A stretch of DNA of 64,000 nucleotides from an uncultured Alistipes sp. (GTDB lineage Bacteria > Bacteroidota > Bacteroidia > Bacteroidales > Rikenellaceae), in contig CALLRW010000001.1 in NCBI GenBank assembly GCA_938014215.1, forward strand, positions 186,001 to 250,000, in the 5' to 3' direction. The notes under the pieces were generated by a model that was given only the letters and a program-made list of their open reading frames with translations, was not told the DNA's origin and did no database searches. The stretch's first letter is position 1, and each line of letters starts with the position of its first letter. Shown one piece after another: positions 25,793-34,326 of the stretch. Both the position numbers and the translations under genes were made by a program.

Positions 25793-27232
25793 ATGAAAAC
25801 CGCGTTTGTCACCCTCCTGGCCGTAACCCTGCTGGGGACGGTCAGGGCCCAGCAGCCAACGGCCGAGCAGGAGTATGAGGCCTTCCGCAACCGTTCGCTG
25901 CAGGAGTATGCCTCGTTCCGCGATCGGGTCAATACCGAGTATGCCGAGTTTGTCCGCCATCCCTGGAAGCGGGTCGAGAGCCGGCCGGCGCTGCCCCTCC
26001 CGAAGCCCGATCCGCCGGTCGCTCCGCACTTCCGGCCCGATGACCGGCCCGCCGAACCGCAAACCGTCCCCTTCGACACGGTGACCCCGCCGCGTGACCC
26101 CGTCGTGCAGCCGCGGCCCGTCGAGCCGATTCCCGATCCGGTCGATCCGGTCGGGGAGCGGATGACGTTCGACCTCTTCGGGGCGACGTGTTCGGTACGC
26201 ATCGACCGTGAGACGGTTGCGCCGATCGAGGATACCTCGGAGCGGAGCGTGGCCGAGGCCTGGAAGAGGCTCTCCGGCGACCGTTCCCGGGCGCTGTTGC
26301 AGGACTGTCTCCGCCTGCGCGACAGCCTCCATCTGTGCGACTGGGCCTACGTGCAGCTCTGCCGCAGCCTCTCGGCGGCGCTCTACGGAAGTGCCGATAC
26401 GAACGACGGCGTATTGTTGCGGGCCTATCTGCTCTCGCAGTCGGGCTATGCAATGCGGCTGGCCCGCAGCGGCAACCGCCTCTATCTGCTCCTGCCGCCC
26501 GACGTGGTGGTCTACGGGCGGAAGTTCCTCGAAATCAACGGTACCCGTTTCTACATCTTCGACTCCTCGTTCCAGGGCGGCGGACTCCGCCTCTGCGACT
26601 TTGCGTTCCCGGGTGAGAAGCCGTTTTCGCTCTACATCGAGCGGCTGCCCGCGCTGCCCGACAGGGAGGTGTTCTGCCGGGTGTTCGACGAGTCGTCTCT
26701 GCCCGAAACGGGGGTTCCCTTCTGCCCGAATCAGAATCTGATGCGTTTCTTCGACACCTACCCCTATTGCCGCTGGGACGTGCACGCCCTGACCCCGCTG
26801 AGCGACAAGGCCCGTCAGGCTCTCTATCCCGCTTTGCGGCAGGCCATTGCCGGGAAGAGTCCGGCCGAGGCGGCCAACGTGCTGATCCATTTCGTCCAGC
26901 GCGCCTTCGACTACCAGACCGATCAGCAGCAGTTCGGTTACGAGCGGCCGTTGTTTGCCGACGAGACTCTCAATTACCCCTACAGCGACTGCGAGGACCG
27001 TTCGATTCTCTTCTCCGTACTGATCCGCGAGTTGTTGGGGCTGGATGTCGTGCTGATCAACTACCCGAACCATCTGGCGACGGCGGTCTGCTTCGATGAG
27101 GAGGTGACGGGCGACTATCTGGAGATCGACCGCCGCCGCTTCATCGTCTGCGACCCGACCTACATCGGAGCCGACATCGGGCGGACGATGCCGGGAATGG
27201 ACAATCAGACGGCCGAGATCATCCGATTGTAA
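25793..27232 (+). CDS. Secreted transglutaminase-like protein with Pro-rich linker
   Basis: A 479-residue protein with a signal peptide (1-19, TVRAQQ). A short charged helix (20-60) is followed by a strongly Pro-rich linker at about 62-122 (PLPKPDPPVAP, PRPVEPIPDP), suggesting an extended spacer. The C-terminal part carries a transglutaminase/cysteine-protease-like triad: Cys400 (SDCEDRS), His427 (NHLATAV) and Asp454 (CDPTY). Such folds in bacteria can be proteases, amidases or cross-linkers; which applies here is unknown. It is the last gene of the secreted cluster, directly after the caspase-like gene. A hairpin terminator follows at 27296. Confidence 0.82.
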   Translation: MKTAFVTLLAVTLLGTVRAQQPTAEQEYEAFRNRSLQEYASFRDRVNTEYAEFVRHPWKRVESRPALPLPKPDPPVAPHFRPDDRPAEPQTVPFDTVTPPRDPVVQPRPVEPIPDPVDPVGERMTFDLFGATCSVRIDRETVAPIEDTSERSVAEAWKRLSGDRSRALLQDCLRLRDSLHLCDWAYVQLCRSLSAALYGSADTNDGVLLRAYLLSQSGYAMRLARSGNRLYLLLPPDVVVYGRKFLEINGTRFYIFDSSFQGGGLRLCDFAFPGEKPFSLYIERLPALPDREVFCRVFDESSLPETGVPFCPNQNLMRFFDTYPYCRWDVHALTPLSDKARQALYPALRQAIAGKSPAEAANVLIHFVQRAFDYQTDQQQFGYERPLFADETLNYPYSDCEDRSILFSVLIRELLGLDVVLINYPNHLATAVCFDEEVTGDYLEIDRRRFIVCDPTYIGADIGRTMPGMDNQTAEIIRL

Positions 27233-27683
27233 GCCATCTTCCCCGGTTCGGGGCGTGTATCCGGGGCGTCGCATCCGGTGCCGGACCGACTTTTGAAAAC
27301 GGAGTTGCGTCGGGCGGTGTAAACCGTCCGGCCGACTCCGTTTTGATCGTAGAAGACCCGGTCACCGGCCGACTCTCACTGAACCATCGCCGATCCCGGT
27401 CGGACCGGAAACTGCCGTGCGGATCCGCTGCGCACCCTCCTCCGGCCGACCTTCACGGACCTCTTCCGGAGTGCGCCCTTTGCGGATATTGTGCTGAAAA
27501 GATCGTTGGGAGGTCCCGTTTTTCAGTTTTTTGAAAATTTATTGCTAAATTAGCGGAGTTGCATGCGCAAAATGGTCCCGCGGTTCGTACCATTCCCGGC
27601 CCCGATGCCGGTGTATTGCGATGGAAATACCGTCCCGGACTGCATGCCCCCTGTTTCCCGGCCTCGGCCGTAAAGATAAATGT
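27233..27683. other. 450-base intergenic region before the TPR regulator
   Basis: It holds the terminator at 27296-27344 and then AT-rich sequence near 27520-27555 that may contain the regulator's promoter. The best candidate, TAAATTAG at 27546, is one base off the -7 consensus and lacks a correctly spaced -33 element. No coding region is supported. Confidence 0.5.
27296..27344 (+). terminator. Hairpin terminator of the secreted protease cluster
   Basis: AAAACGGAGT (27296-27305) pairs with ACTCCGTTTT (27335-27344). An inner stem GGGCGGT/ACCGTCC closes the loop. The A and T ends make it usable on both strands. Confidence 0.8.
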
Positions 27684-29489
27684 ATGAAGAAACTGATCCT
27701 CCTTCTCGCTTGCCTTGTTTCGTTGCCGTTTGTCTCCCCCTGTCGCGGAGCGTCGCGTTCGATGGACCCCGAACAGATAGCCTGTTCCAAACGCATCGAC
27801 TCCCTGCGCAGCCAGGCCATGGACTATCTGCGTGCCCATCAGCCCGATTCGGTGATTCAATGTGCCGATCAGATCTCGCTCCTCTCCGCCGACGAAAAGG
27901 CCATGCACGGCGAAAAGGGACGCTGGCTCCATTTCAAGGCGCTCTCCTATGCCGGCGAACTCTACCTGGCGACCGATGGCTACGGCCATGCCAAGGAGCT
28001 GCTGGACCAGGCGATGGCCATCTGGAAGAGACTCGAGGAGGAGCATGCTCCCGTTGAGGATTTCTATTCGGCCTGCGTGATGTACAACGCGCTGGGCCTC
28101 TACGAAATCAAGGAGCGCATGAACTACGAGACGGCCACCGAACTCTTTATCGCCGGTCTCGAACTGGCCCGCCAGTATTCGGCTCCGACGGATTATGCCG
28201 TGATGTACTACAACCTGATCATGTCGTGTTTCGTGCGCGAAGACCCCTCCGGTCTGAAATATGCCCTCGAACTCTACGAGGACGGCAAAACCCTCGACAG
28301 CGAGAAGATGATCTTCATGGGGGAGTACTCCGCCGCCATGATGTACTATGTGGCCGGGGACTATGCACGGGCCGAGCAGTTCGTGGTCAAGGCGATCGAA
28401 AGCTCCTATGCGCAGATCGACATGATCGGAATCAGCTGTCTTTATGCCAATATCCTGACCGCGCTCGGTGACTACCGGCGGGCCGGAGACTATTTCCGTT
28501 CGGCCTGGGAGCACAAGGAGAATCAGCAGGCCACGCGTTCGAGCTATCTCTGTCTCTCCTACGGGGAGTATCTGCTCAAGACCGGCAAACCCGACACAGC
28601 CCGGGAGATCTTCCGTGAAGGGCTGCGTCTGGCGTCCGACAAGCAGGATCGCGTCTTCACCTACCGGCTCTACGACGGCCTGGCCCGGGCCGACGCCACG
28701 CTGGGCGACTACGAGGATGCCTACCGCCACCAGCGGATCTTCAAGCAGGAGTCCGACAGCATCTTCAACATCCAGCGCGAACGGGCTGTCAATGAACTGA
28801 CCATCAAATACGAATCGGCCCGGCACGAGGCAATCATCCAGAAGAAGAACAACCAGCTGCAGGTGCTTGTCCTCTCGTCGTCGGCCGTCCTGGTCATTCT
28901 GGTGATCGTCTTCTACATGTATCGCAAGAAGGACCGGATGTACGGTGCGATGGCGCGGCAGTACAAGGAGAGTATCTTCAAGGAGCAGAAACTCGAGAAG
29001 CTCATCTCCCGGCTTCGGGAAGAGAAGCGGGATCTCGAGGAGCGGATGCAGCCCTATCTGCCGGAGCCTGCGGAGGAGCCGGAGGCCGGGACGGGAAGCG
29101 CCTGCGGAGGATCGGATCAGGAGCGGCTCGACGAACTCTTCGCACGGCTCGAGGATCTGATGACCTTCGGCCGTCTCTACCGCGAAGCGAATCTGACCCG
29201 AAGCCGGGTGGCCGAACTTCTGGGCACCAACCGCACCTACCTGTCGCAGGCGATCAACGAAAAGACCGGAAAAAATTTCAACCAGTTCGTCAACGGCTAC
29301 CGGATTGCCGAGGCGCTGCAGATCCTTTCGGACCCGAACAACGACTCTTCGATGAAGGCCATTGCCATCGAAACGGGTTTCGGAACCCCGAATACCTTCT
29401 TCAAGATCTTCCGGGCGGAGACCGGAATGACTCCTTCGAAATATCGGGAAAAGATTATCGAGTGTTGTAACGACAATTTGCCGATCTGA
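27684..29489 (+). CDS. TPR-containing, membrane-anchored AraC-type transcriptional regulator
   Basis: A 601-residue regulator. The signal or anchor segment (1-21) is followed by about eight TPR-like helix pairs (30-385, for example YFRSAWEHKENQQ). A transmembrane helix at about 394-415 (VLVLSSSAVLVILVIVFYMY) leads to a cytoplasmic coiled coil (420-470) and an AraC/HTH_18 DNA-binding domain (about 500-595), with FGRLYREANLTRSRVAELLG and IAIETGFGTPNTFFKIFR. The layout suggests that periplasmic TPR sensing is passed directly to DNA binding, as in one-component membrane regulators of Bacteroidota. The ATG at 27684 is preferred to 27621 because it begins the hydrophobic signal. It probably regulates the lipoprotein operon downstream. 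Confidence 0.9.
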   Translation: MKKLILLLACLVSLPFVSPCRGASRSMDPEQIACSKRIDSLRSQAMDYLRAHQPDSVIQCADQISLLSADEKAMHGEKGRWLHFKALSYAGELYLATDGYGHAKELLDQAMAIWKRLEEEHAPVEDFYSACVMYNALGLYEIKERMNYETATELFIAGLELARQYSAPTDYAVMYYNLIMSCFVREDPSGLKYALELYEDGKTLDSEKMIFMGEYSAAMMYYVAGDYARAEQFVVKAIESSYAQIDMIGISCLYANILTALGDYRRAGDYFRSAWEHKENQQATRSSYLCLSYGEYLLKTGKPDTAREIFREGLRLASDKQDRVFTYRLYDGLARADATLGDYEDAYRHQRIFKQESDSIFNIQRERAVNELTIKYESARHEAIIQKKNNQLQVLVLSSSAVLVILVIVFYMYRKKDRMYGAMARQYKESIFKEQKLEKLISRLREEKRDLEERMQPYLPEPAEEPEAGTGSACGGSDQERLDELFARLEDLMTFGRLYREANLTRSRVAELLGTNRTYLSQAINEKTGKNFNQFVNGYRIAEALQILSDPNNDSSMKAIAIETGFGTPNTFFKIFRAETGMTPSKYREKIIECCNDNLPI

Positions 29490-29535
29490 TGTTCGAACGG
29501 GCTTGCAGGAGTGCTTTTTATTGGCGGTTAATTGT

Positions 29536-29543
29536 TAGTTTTG
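29536..29543 (+). promoter_or_regulatory. -7 promoter element TAGTTTTG
   Basis: Exact TAnnTTTG match 33 bases before the lipoprotein gene start, in the short AT-rich gap after the TPR regulator. No clear TTTG -33 element is seen at the expected distance, consistent with a promoter that needs an activator. Confidence 0.6.
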
Positions 29544-29576
29544 TGAAAACCAATCAAACAAAATGCACTCTCTTGT

Positions 29577-30548
29577 ATGAAAATGAAGCCCCTGTTTGTG
29601 TGCTGCATGCTGCTATGCCTGTTGTCCTGCAGCAAAGATGATGAGGTGACCCCGGGGAAGGTTCTGGAGCAGATCCGCTTCGATCAGGATGAGATCACCC
29701 TGCAGATCGGCCAGAGCGCAACGCTTGCCGTTACGCTCGTGCCCGAGGATATCGATGTGGACCTGGTCTGGTCGTCGACCGACAGCCGGGTCGCTGCGGT
29801 GGAGAACGGTGTCGTCTCGGCCCTGGCCCGAGGCGAGGCTACGGTAAAGGCTGCCAGCGGCAAGCATGTCGCCATGTGCCGCGTCGTGGTTGAGGAGCCG
29901 CGCAAGGCGGTCGACGTGGGCTATTATTATCTGGACAATGGACGCGTGACGGAGTTGCTGCCGCCCCTTTCGGAGGGCCGGGCCGTGGGCGTTGTCTTCA
30001 GCTACGACGAGCAGGCCGGAACCTGCCGCATTGTCTCCCTGAATCAGAAACAGAGCAAATGGTCGCTGGACTACGAAGAGACCGGCGCGACGGATTACGC
30101 CGACGGCCGTGCCAATACGGAACGGATCCATACGTTGGACGACTGGCGGACCAACTATCCGGCCTTTGTCTGGGTCGATGAACAGCAGGCCGGTAACATC
30201 ACCTGGTACATGCCCTCGGCTTGGGAGATGAAGGAGCTCTTCGCGGCGATGTCGGGGCTGAAACTGGTCGATGAGGCACAGGGCGAGGGTATGCTGGCCG
30301 ACTGGGGCGACGATACCGACATGCCGGGCTACGATTCGGAAGAGGCCCGCGAGGCCCGCGACCGCTTCAACCAGACGATTCTGGATGCCGGCGGCGCCCG
30401 CATCGGCGGATTCTACTACACCAGCACCGAGTGCTCGAAGACCGATGTCTGGCTGCTGAATTTCAACTATGGCAGAACGTACGCCAGCGGCAAGCCGTTC
30501 GATCGGAATGTGCGAGTCGTCGCAGAAGTCAAATTTAATCAGGAGTAA
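29577..30548 (+). CDS. Lipoprotein with Big_2-type Ig-like domain
   Basis: A 323-residue surface or periplasmic lipoprotein (Cys at 18, LLSC). A bacterial Ig-like domain at about 30-108 shows the usual progression DQDEITLQIGQSATLAVTLV, WSSTDSRVAAVENGVVSALA and GEATVKAASG. The C-terminal region (120-323) contains WYMPSAWEMKEL, YYTSTECSKTDVWLLNF and a final VRVVAEVKF, resembling the Lcl/DUF1566-like fold often found behind Big_2 domains. The function is unknown; adhesion or glycan binding is plausible. It forms an operon with the next gene (5 bases apart) behind its own -7 element. Confidence 0.85.
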   Translation: MKMKPLFVCCMLLCLLSCSKDDEVTPGKVLEQIRFDQDEITLQIGQSATLAVTLVPEDIDVDLVWSSTDSRVAAVENGVVSALARGEATVKAASGKHVAMCRVVVEEPRKAVDVGYYYLDNGRVTELLPPLSEGRAVGVVFSYDEQAGTCRIVSLNQKQSKWSLDYEETGATDYADGRANTERIHTLDDWRTNYPAFVWVDEQQAGNITWYMPSAWEMKELFAAMSGLKLVDEAQGEGMLADWGDDTDMPGYDSEEAREARDRFNQTILDAGGARIGGFYYTSTECSKTDVWLLNFNYGRTYASGKPFDRNVRVVAEVKFNQE

Positions 30549-30553
30549 ACCGT

Positions 30554-32779
30554 ATGAAAAAGCTGTATTTCAAGGTGCTGTCGCTGACGGCACTGCTGGC
30601 GCTCGTGGCGTTGCTGCCGGGTTGCAAGTCCGAGGAGGAGCTCTCTCCGGAGATGACGTTGTCGGAGTCCGCCGTGACGGTGACGGCCGATGGCGGTGAG
30701 GTGGTGGTCACCTTCGAACTCCTGAATTCGAATGCACAGGTCGAGGCCCGGCCGTCGGTCGAGTGGATCCGTGAGATCGACCTCTCGCAGCCGGGTGTGC
30801 TGCGCTTCCGCGTGGATGAGAATACGGAGGATGTGGAACGCGTCGGGCGGATCGATCTCAGCGTGCCGTCGCTGCCCGCACCCGCCGTGCTGACGGTGAC
30901 GCAGGCCATTTCGCAGCCCTTCGAGACGGAGATCCTGCGGATCTTCGAGACGGGTGTCGATCTGCGGATCACCCCCCGCGACGAAGCGATGACCTACGTG
31001 GCGACGCTCGTTCCGAAATCGTCGTTCGATCAGATGGGCGGTGCCCAGGCCTATTTCGACTACATCGTGGCCTTCTACAAGTCCGAGGCGCTGCGGTACG
31101 AGATGTCGCTCGAGGATTTCCTGACGGAGTCCGAGGCGCTGGTGACCGGCGTGCAGACGCTCGACGTGCGCGACCTCTACATGGATACCGACTACGTCAT
31201 CGTGATCTTCGGTCTGGATCTGCAGTGCAACCCCCTGACGCGTGTCATCGTCGAGGAGTTCCGTACGGGGGCCCCCGAGATGCTCGACATCGAGTTCGCG
31301 ATCGATTACGAAATTACGGGCAACCGCGTCAAGATGAGCGTAACCCCCTCGATGGAGGACAAGTACTACTACTACGACATCATGAAGAAGTCCGACCTTG
31401 AGAGTTCGGGCATGACGATGGAGGCGATGTTCCAGAAGATGATCTCGACGTATGTCGACAACGGAACGTCGACCGGCATGACCGTCGAGGAGACCGTCTC
31501 GGAGATCTGCTCGCGCGGTGCGGCCGAGTATGAATACAAGGCGATCGATCCCGAGACGGAGTTCGTCGGATACGCCTTCGCGGTGTCGGAGTCGGGACTG
31601 ATCTGCTCGGCAATCGCCTCGAAGGAGTTCAAGACCGGCGATGTCAACCCCTCGGAGAACCAGATTTCGCTTATTGTCGAAGGGGTCAGCTCCGACCGGG
31701 CCAACATCAGCGTCGTGACGACGAATACGGATCCCTATGTGCTGATCATCGACAAGGCCTCGAACTGGGAGCCCTTCACGACGGATCAGGAGAAGATCGA
31801 CGAGCTCTTCTCGGGACGTCACGACCTCGAACGCTACGTGCGCAACGGCAATGCCGACGGTTCGATCAAGGACCTGACGCCCGAAACCGACTATCTGGTG
31901 ATGGCGGTGGGCTACTTTGCGGGGCGTCCGACGACGGATCTGGTCATGAAGCGCTTTACGACGCTGAGCGAGTCCTCGGCCAGCGAGATGACCTTCACCT
32001 TCACGGTCATGAACCTCTCGCCGTACGGTGCCGACGTGATGATCCGTGCCGAACCGGCCAGCGCCTCGTTCTACTGCGGAGTTGTCGCCGAGCAGGCTAC
32101 GGTCGAGGATGTCGAGCGGCAGACGGACGAGATGGTCGAGTACTACCTCAATCTGGGGTATGCGCTCAACCGGGCCCAGCTGATGAAGCAGTTCATCTCG
32201 AAGTCAATGGCCTACAAGACCTTCAACGAACTCAACGACAATACGGGCTACAAGGCCTTTGCCGTGGCGATCGACGATGCGACGGGCGAGTTTGCCGGCG
32301 AGATAAGTTTCAGCGAGGTGTTCGTGACGCCGAAGGCGGTGGTGGCCGACGTGAAGGCGACGGTCGAGTTCGACAAGTACTACGACTGCTACGAACTTTC
32401 GCAGCTCGATCCTTCGTTCCCGCCCGCACCGTTTGCCCTGGTTCCGCTGAAGCTGAAGATCGAAGGTGAGGCTGCCGGATTCTACTACTACGCCTTTGAG
32501 GAGGACATGACCGACACGGAGAAGTATCCCGACATCAAGGTGATCAACCAGCTGCTCAGCTACGGCGAATCGAGTGAGATGAGCTTCGATTACCAGTCGT
32601 TCTACGATACGGACCTGACGGTGGTGGCCGCGGCGGTGGATGCGGACGGCAATTACGGGCCGGTCTTCCGGCGGAAGATCTACGTCACGAAGGAGAACGT
32701 ATCCCCGGCCGAGGAGTACTTTAACCTCAATCAACAGAACAAAAGACGACCTGCAGGGATGCAGATGAACGACAAATAA
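30554..32779 (+). CDS. Large lipoprotein with BACON-like domain and about five Fn3-like repeats
   Basis: A 741-residue lipoprotein (Cys at 24, LPGC). Residues 30-118 look like a BACON-type beta-sandwich. The rest divides into about five units of 105-125 residues starting near 120, 239, 361, 471 and 591. Each has an early strand (for example VKMSVTP, ADVMIRAEP), a Tyr/Phe-rich strand, a helical insert, then TDYV/TGYK/TDL followed by AFAV/AVGY/AVAID, and a terminal strand such as EFRTG, EFKTG, RFTT or VFVTP. This suggests tandem Fn3-like domains with a helical insertion. No enzyme motif is seen. It could be a surface adhesin or a substrate binder, and is co-transcribed with the Big_2 lipoprotein gene. 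Confidence 0.8.
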   Translation: MKKLYFKVLSLTALLALVALLPGCKSEEELSPEMTLSESAVTVTADGGEVVVTFELLNSNAQVEARPSVEWIREIDLSQPGVLRFRVDENTEDVERVGRIDLSVPSLPAPAVLTVTQAISQPFETEILRIFETGVDLRITPRDEAMTYVATLVPKSSFDQMGGAQAYFDYIVAFYKSEALRYEMSLEDFLTESEALVTGVQTLDVRDLYMDTDYVIVIFGLDLQCNPLTRVIVEEFRTGAPEMLDIEFAIDYEITGNRVKMSVTPSMEDKYYYYDIMKKSDLESSGMTMEAMFQKMISTYVDNGTSTGMTVEETVSEICSRGAAEYEYKAIDPETEFVGYAFAVSESGLICSAIASKEFKTGDVNPSENQISLIVEGVSSDRANISVVTTNTDPYVLIIDKASNWEPFTTDQEKIDELFSGRHDLERYVRNGNADGSIKDLTPETDYLVMAVGYFAGRPTTDLVMKRFTTLSESSASEMTFTFTVMNLSPYGADVMIRAEPASASFYCGVVAEQATVEDVERQTDEMVEYYLNLGYALNRAQLMKQFISKSMAYKTFNELNDNTGYKAFAVAIDDATGEFAGEISFSEVFVTPKAVVADVKATVEFDKYYDCYELSQLDPSFPPAPFALVPLKLKIEGEAAGFYYYAFEEDMTDTEKYPDIKVINQLLSYGESSEMSFDYQSFYDTDLTVVAAAVDADGNYGPVFRRKIYVTKENVSPAEEYFNLNQQNKRRPAGMQMNDK

Positions 32780-32833
32780 GATCCACAAACGTAGATGTAC
32801 TACGGGCCGAGACGGGACTCGGTAAATGTGGCG

Positions 32834-32869
32834 AAGGCGGCAAATAGGGAGTTGCCGCCTTCTTTTTTT
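32834..32869 (+). terminator. Terminator of the lipoprotein operon
   Basis: AAGGCGGCAA (32834-32843) pairs with TTGCCGCCTT (32852-32861), followed by T7. Confidence 0.92.
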
Positions 32870-32952
32870 GTCTCGCTGCCGACCGGGTGTGGGCCGTCCT
32901 TCTGGACAGACTCCCGGTCTGGTCCGGCCTGGTCCGGACGGCTCCCGGCACG

Positions 32953-32983
32953 AAAAAAAGCGACCGGTTAAATGGTCGCTTTC
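32953..32983 (-). terminator. Terminator of purC
   Basis: AGCGACC (32959-32965) pairs with GGTCGCT (32974-32980). On the minus strand the stem is followed by T7. It lies about 145 bases past the purC stop. Confidence 0.8.
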
Positions 32984-33127
32984 ATTTTGATCATCCGATA
33001 CTTGCGGTCGCTGTCTGCCGGGGCTTCGGGCCGGATTCGTGCCGAAGCGGCACTCCGGCTGCGGGTCGGCCTCCTGCCGCGAACTGTCATCCGACAGGAG
33101 ATGCCGCCCGGGTTGCTGCCGCTCGGG

Positions 33128-34087
33128 CTATTTGAGGCTCTTCAGGCACTCGGAGACATTCTTCTCGATGCGGTGGAGAATGGTCTGCGTATCGGCGGCC
33201 TCGGCCCCCTTGACGAACTTCTCACCCGTGATGTGCTCGTAGAGTTCGATGTAGCGGTCGGTGATGCCGGCAACGATTTCGGGCGTCATCTCGGGAACCT
33301 TCTGTCCCTGCTGACCCTGGAACCCGTTGGCCATGAGCCACTCGCGGACGAACTCCTTCGAGAGCTGCTTCTGCCGCTCGCCGCGGGCCAGCCGCTCCTC
33401 GTAACCCTCGGCGTAGAAGTAACGCGACGAGTCGGGGGTGTGGATCTCGTCCATGAGGTAGATCACGCCGTCCTTCTTGCCGAATTCGTATTTCGTATCG
33501 ACGAGGATCAGCCCCATCCGTGCGGCGATTTCGCTGCCGCGGCGGTAGATGGCGCGGGTGTATTTCTCGAGCTGTTCGTAATCTTCGCGGCTGACGAGTC
33601 CCGAGGCGATGATCTCCTCCTTGGAGATATCCTCGTCGTGGCCTTCGGCGGCCTTCGAGGTCGGGGTGATGATCGGCTCGGGGAACTTCTGGTTCTCGAC
33701 CATTCCCTCGGGCATCTCCACGCCGCAGATGGTCCGCTTGCCGGCCTTGTACTCGCGCCAGGCGTGGCCCGAGAGGTAGCCGCGGATGACCATCTCCACC
33801 TTGAACGGTTCGCACTTGCGGCCGACGGTGACCATCGGATCCGGAACGGCCAGCTTCCAGTTGGGAAGGATGTCGGCCGTGGCGTCGAGGAACTTGGCGG
33901 CGATCTGGTTCAGGACCTGACCCTTGTAGGGAATGCCCTCGGGCAGAACGACGTCAAAGGCCGAGATCCGGTCGGTGACGACCATGACGAGATATTCGTC
34001 GTTGATGTCGTATACGTCGCGGACCTTGCCCGTATACTTGCTCTTTTGACCTTCGAAGGTGAAATCGGTGCGTGTGATAGCGTTCAT
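33128..34087 (-). CDS. purC: Phosphoribosylaminoimidazole-succinocarboxamide synthase
   Basis: A 319-residue SAICAR synthetase that joins CAIR and aspartate with ATP in purine biosynthesis, in the cytoplasm. Family signatures are KSKYTGKVRDVYDI at about 15-28, VVTDRISAFDVVLPEGIPYKG, VEMVIRGYLSGHAWREY, and the second signature LILVDTKYEFG plus DEIHTPDSSRYF. The length fits the Bacteroidota form, which is longer than E. coli PurC. The ATG at 34087 begins the protein; the longer frame runs antisense-like into non-coding sequence. An exact -7 element lies 24 bases upstream. It is a stand-alone gene. Confidence 0.97.
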   Translation of the reverse strand: MNAITRTDFTFEGQKSKYTGKVRDVYDINDEYLVMVVTDRISAFDVVLPEGIPYKGQVLNQIAAKFLDATADILPNWKLAVPDPMVTVGRKCEPFKVEMVIRGYLSGHAWREYKAGKRTICGVEMPEGMVENQKFPEPIITPTSKAAEGHDEDISKEEIIASGLVSREDYEQLEKYTRAIYRRGSEIAARMGLILVDTKYEFGKKDGVIYLMDEIHTPDSSRYFYAEGYEERLARGERQKQLSKEFVREWLMANGFQGQQGQKVPEMTPEIVAGITDRYIELYEHITGEKFVKGAEAADTQTILHRIEKNVSECLKSLK

Positions 34088-34110
34088 GGTGTTTGCAGGT
34101 TTAACGAGTG

Positions 34111-34118
34111 CAAAGATA
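34111..34118 (-). promoter_or_regulatory. -7 promoter element TATCTTTG of purC
   Basis: On the minus strand TATCTTTG matches TAnnTTTG exactly, 24 bases before the purC ATG. The sequence at the -33 position is not a clear TTTG. Confidence 0.65.
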
Positions 34119-34250
34119 GTGTTTTTGTGCGAAATTGGCCGCTCCGCCGGGAGAATATGTTCGCGATTTCTGCCGCGGGGGCGGTTGCGGTTTCGGGGAA
34201 GCCGGCTTTCGGGCGGGGGGCGTCGGGAGCCGCTGTCGGGTGGAGGCGTC

Positions 34251-34285
34251 AAAAAAAGCCTGCCGGTCCGGGCGGACTGGCAGGC
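34251..34285 (-). terminator. Terminator of the minus-strand PUL operon
   Basis: GCCTGCCGGTCC (34258-34269) pairs with GGACTGGCAGGC (34274-34285), with one G-T mismatch. On the minus strand seven T follow. It lies about 40 bases after the GH3 stop. Confidence 0.92.
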
Positions 34286-34326
34286 GGATGTCGTATTGAC
34301 TGGTGCCGGGGTGGCCCGGCGGGCCT

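Larger units (their letters stand above)
32780..33127. other. Convergent intergenic region with two terminators
   Basis: The stretch between the lipoprotein operon and purC contains one terminator for each strand (32834-32869 plus, 32953-32983 minus). In between is GC-rich sequence in which the word TCTGG/TCCGG recurs near 32900-32940. No gene is supported. Confidence 0.7.

Noticed and set aside
22652..27274. A 1540-codon open frame on the minus strand
   Set aside because: It is antisense across the DUF4384, caspase and transglutaminase genes, all of which have signal peptides and catalytic motifs on the plus strand.
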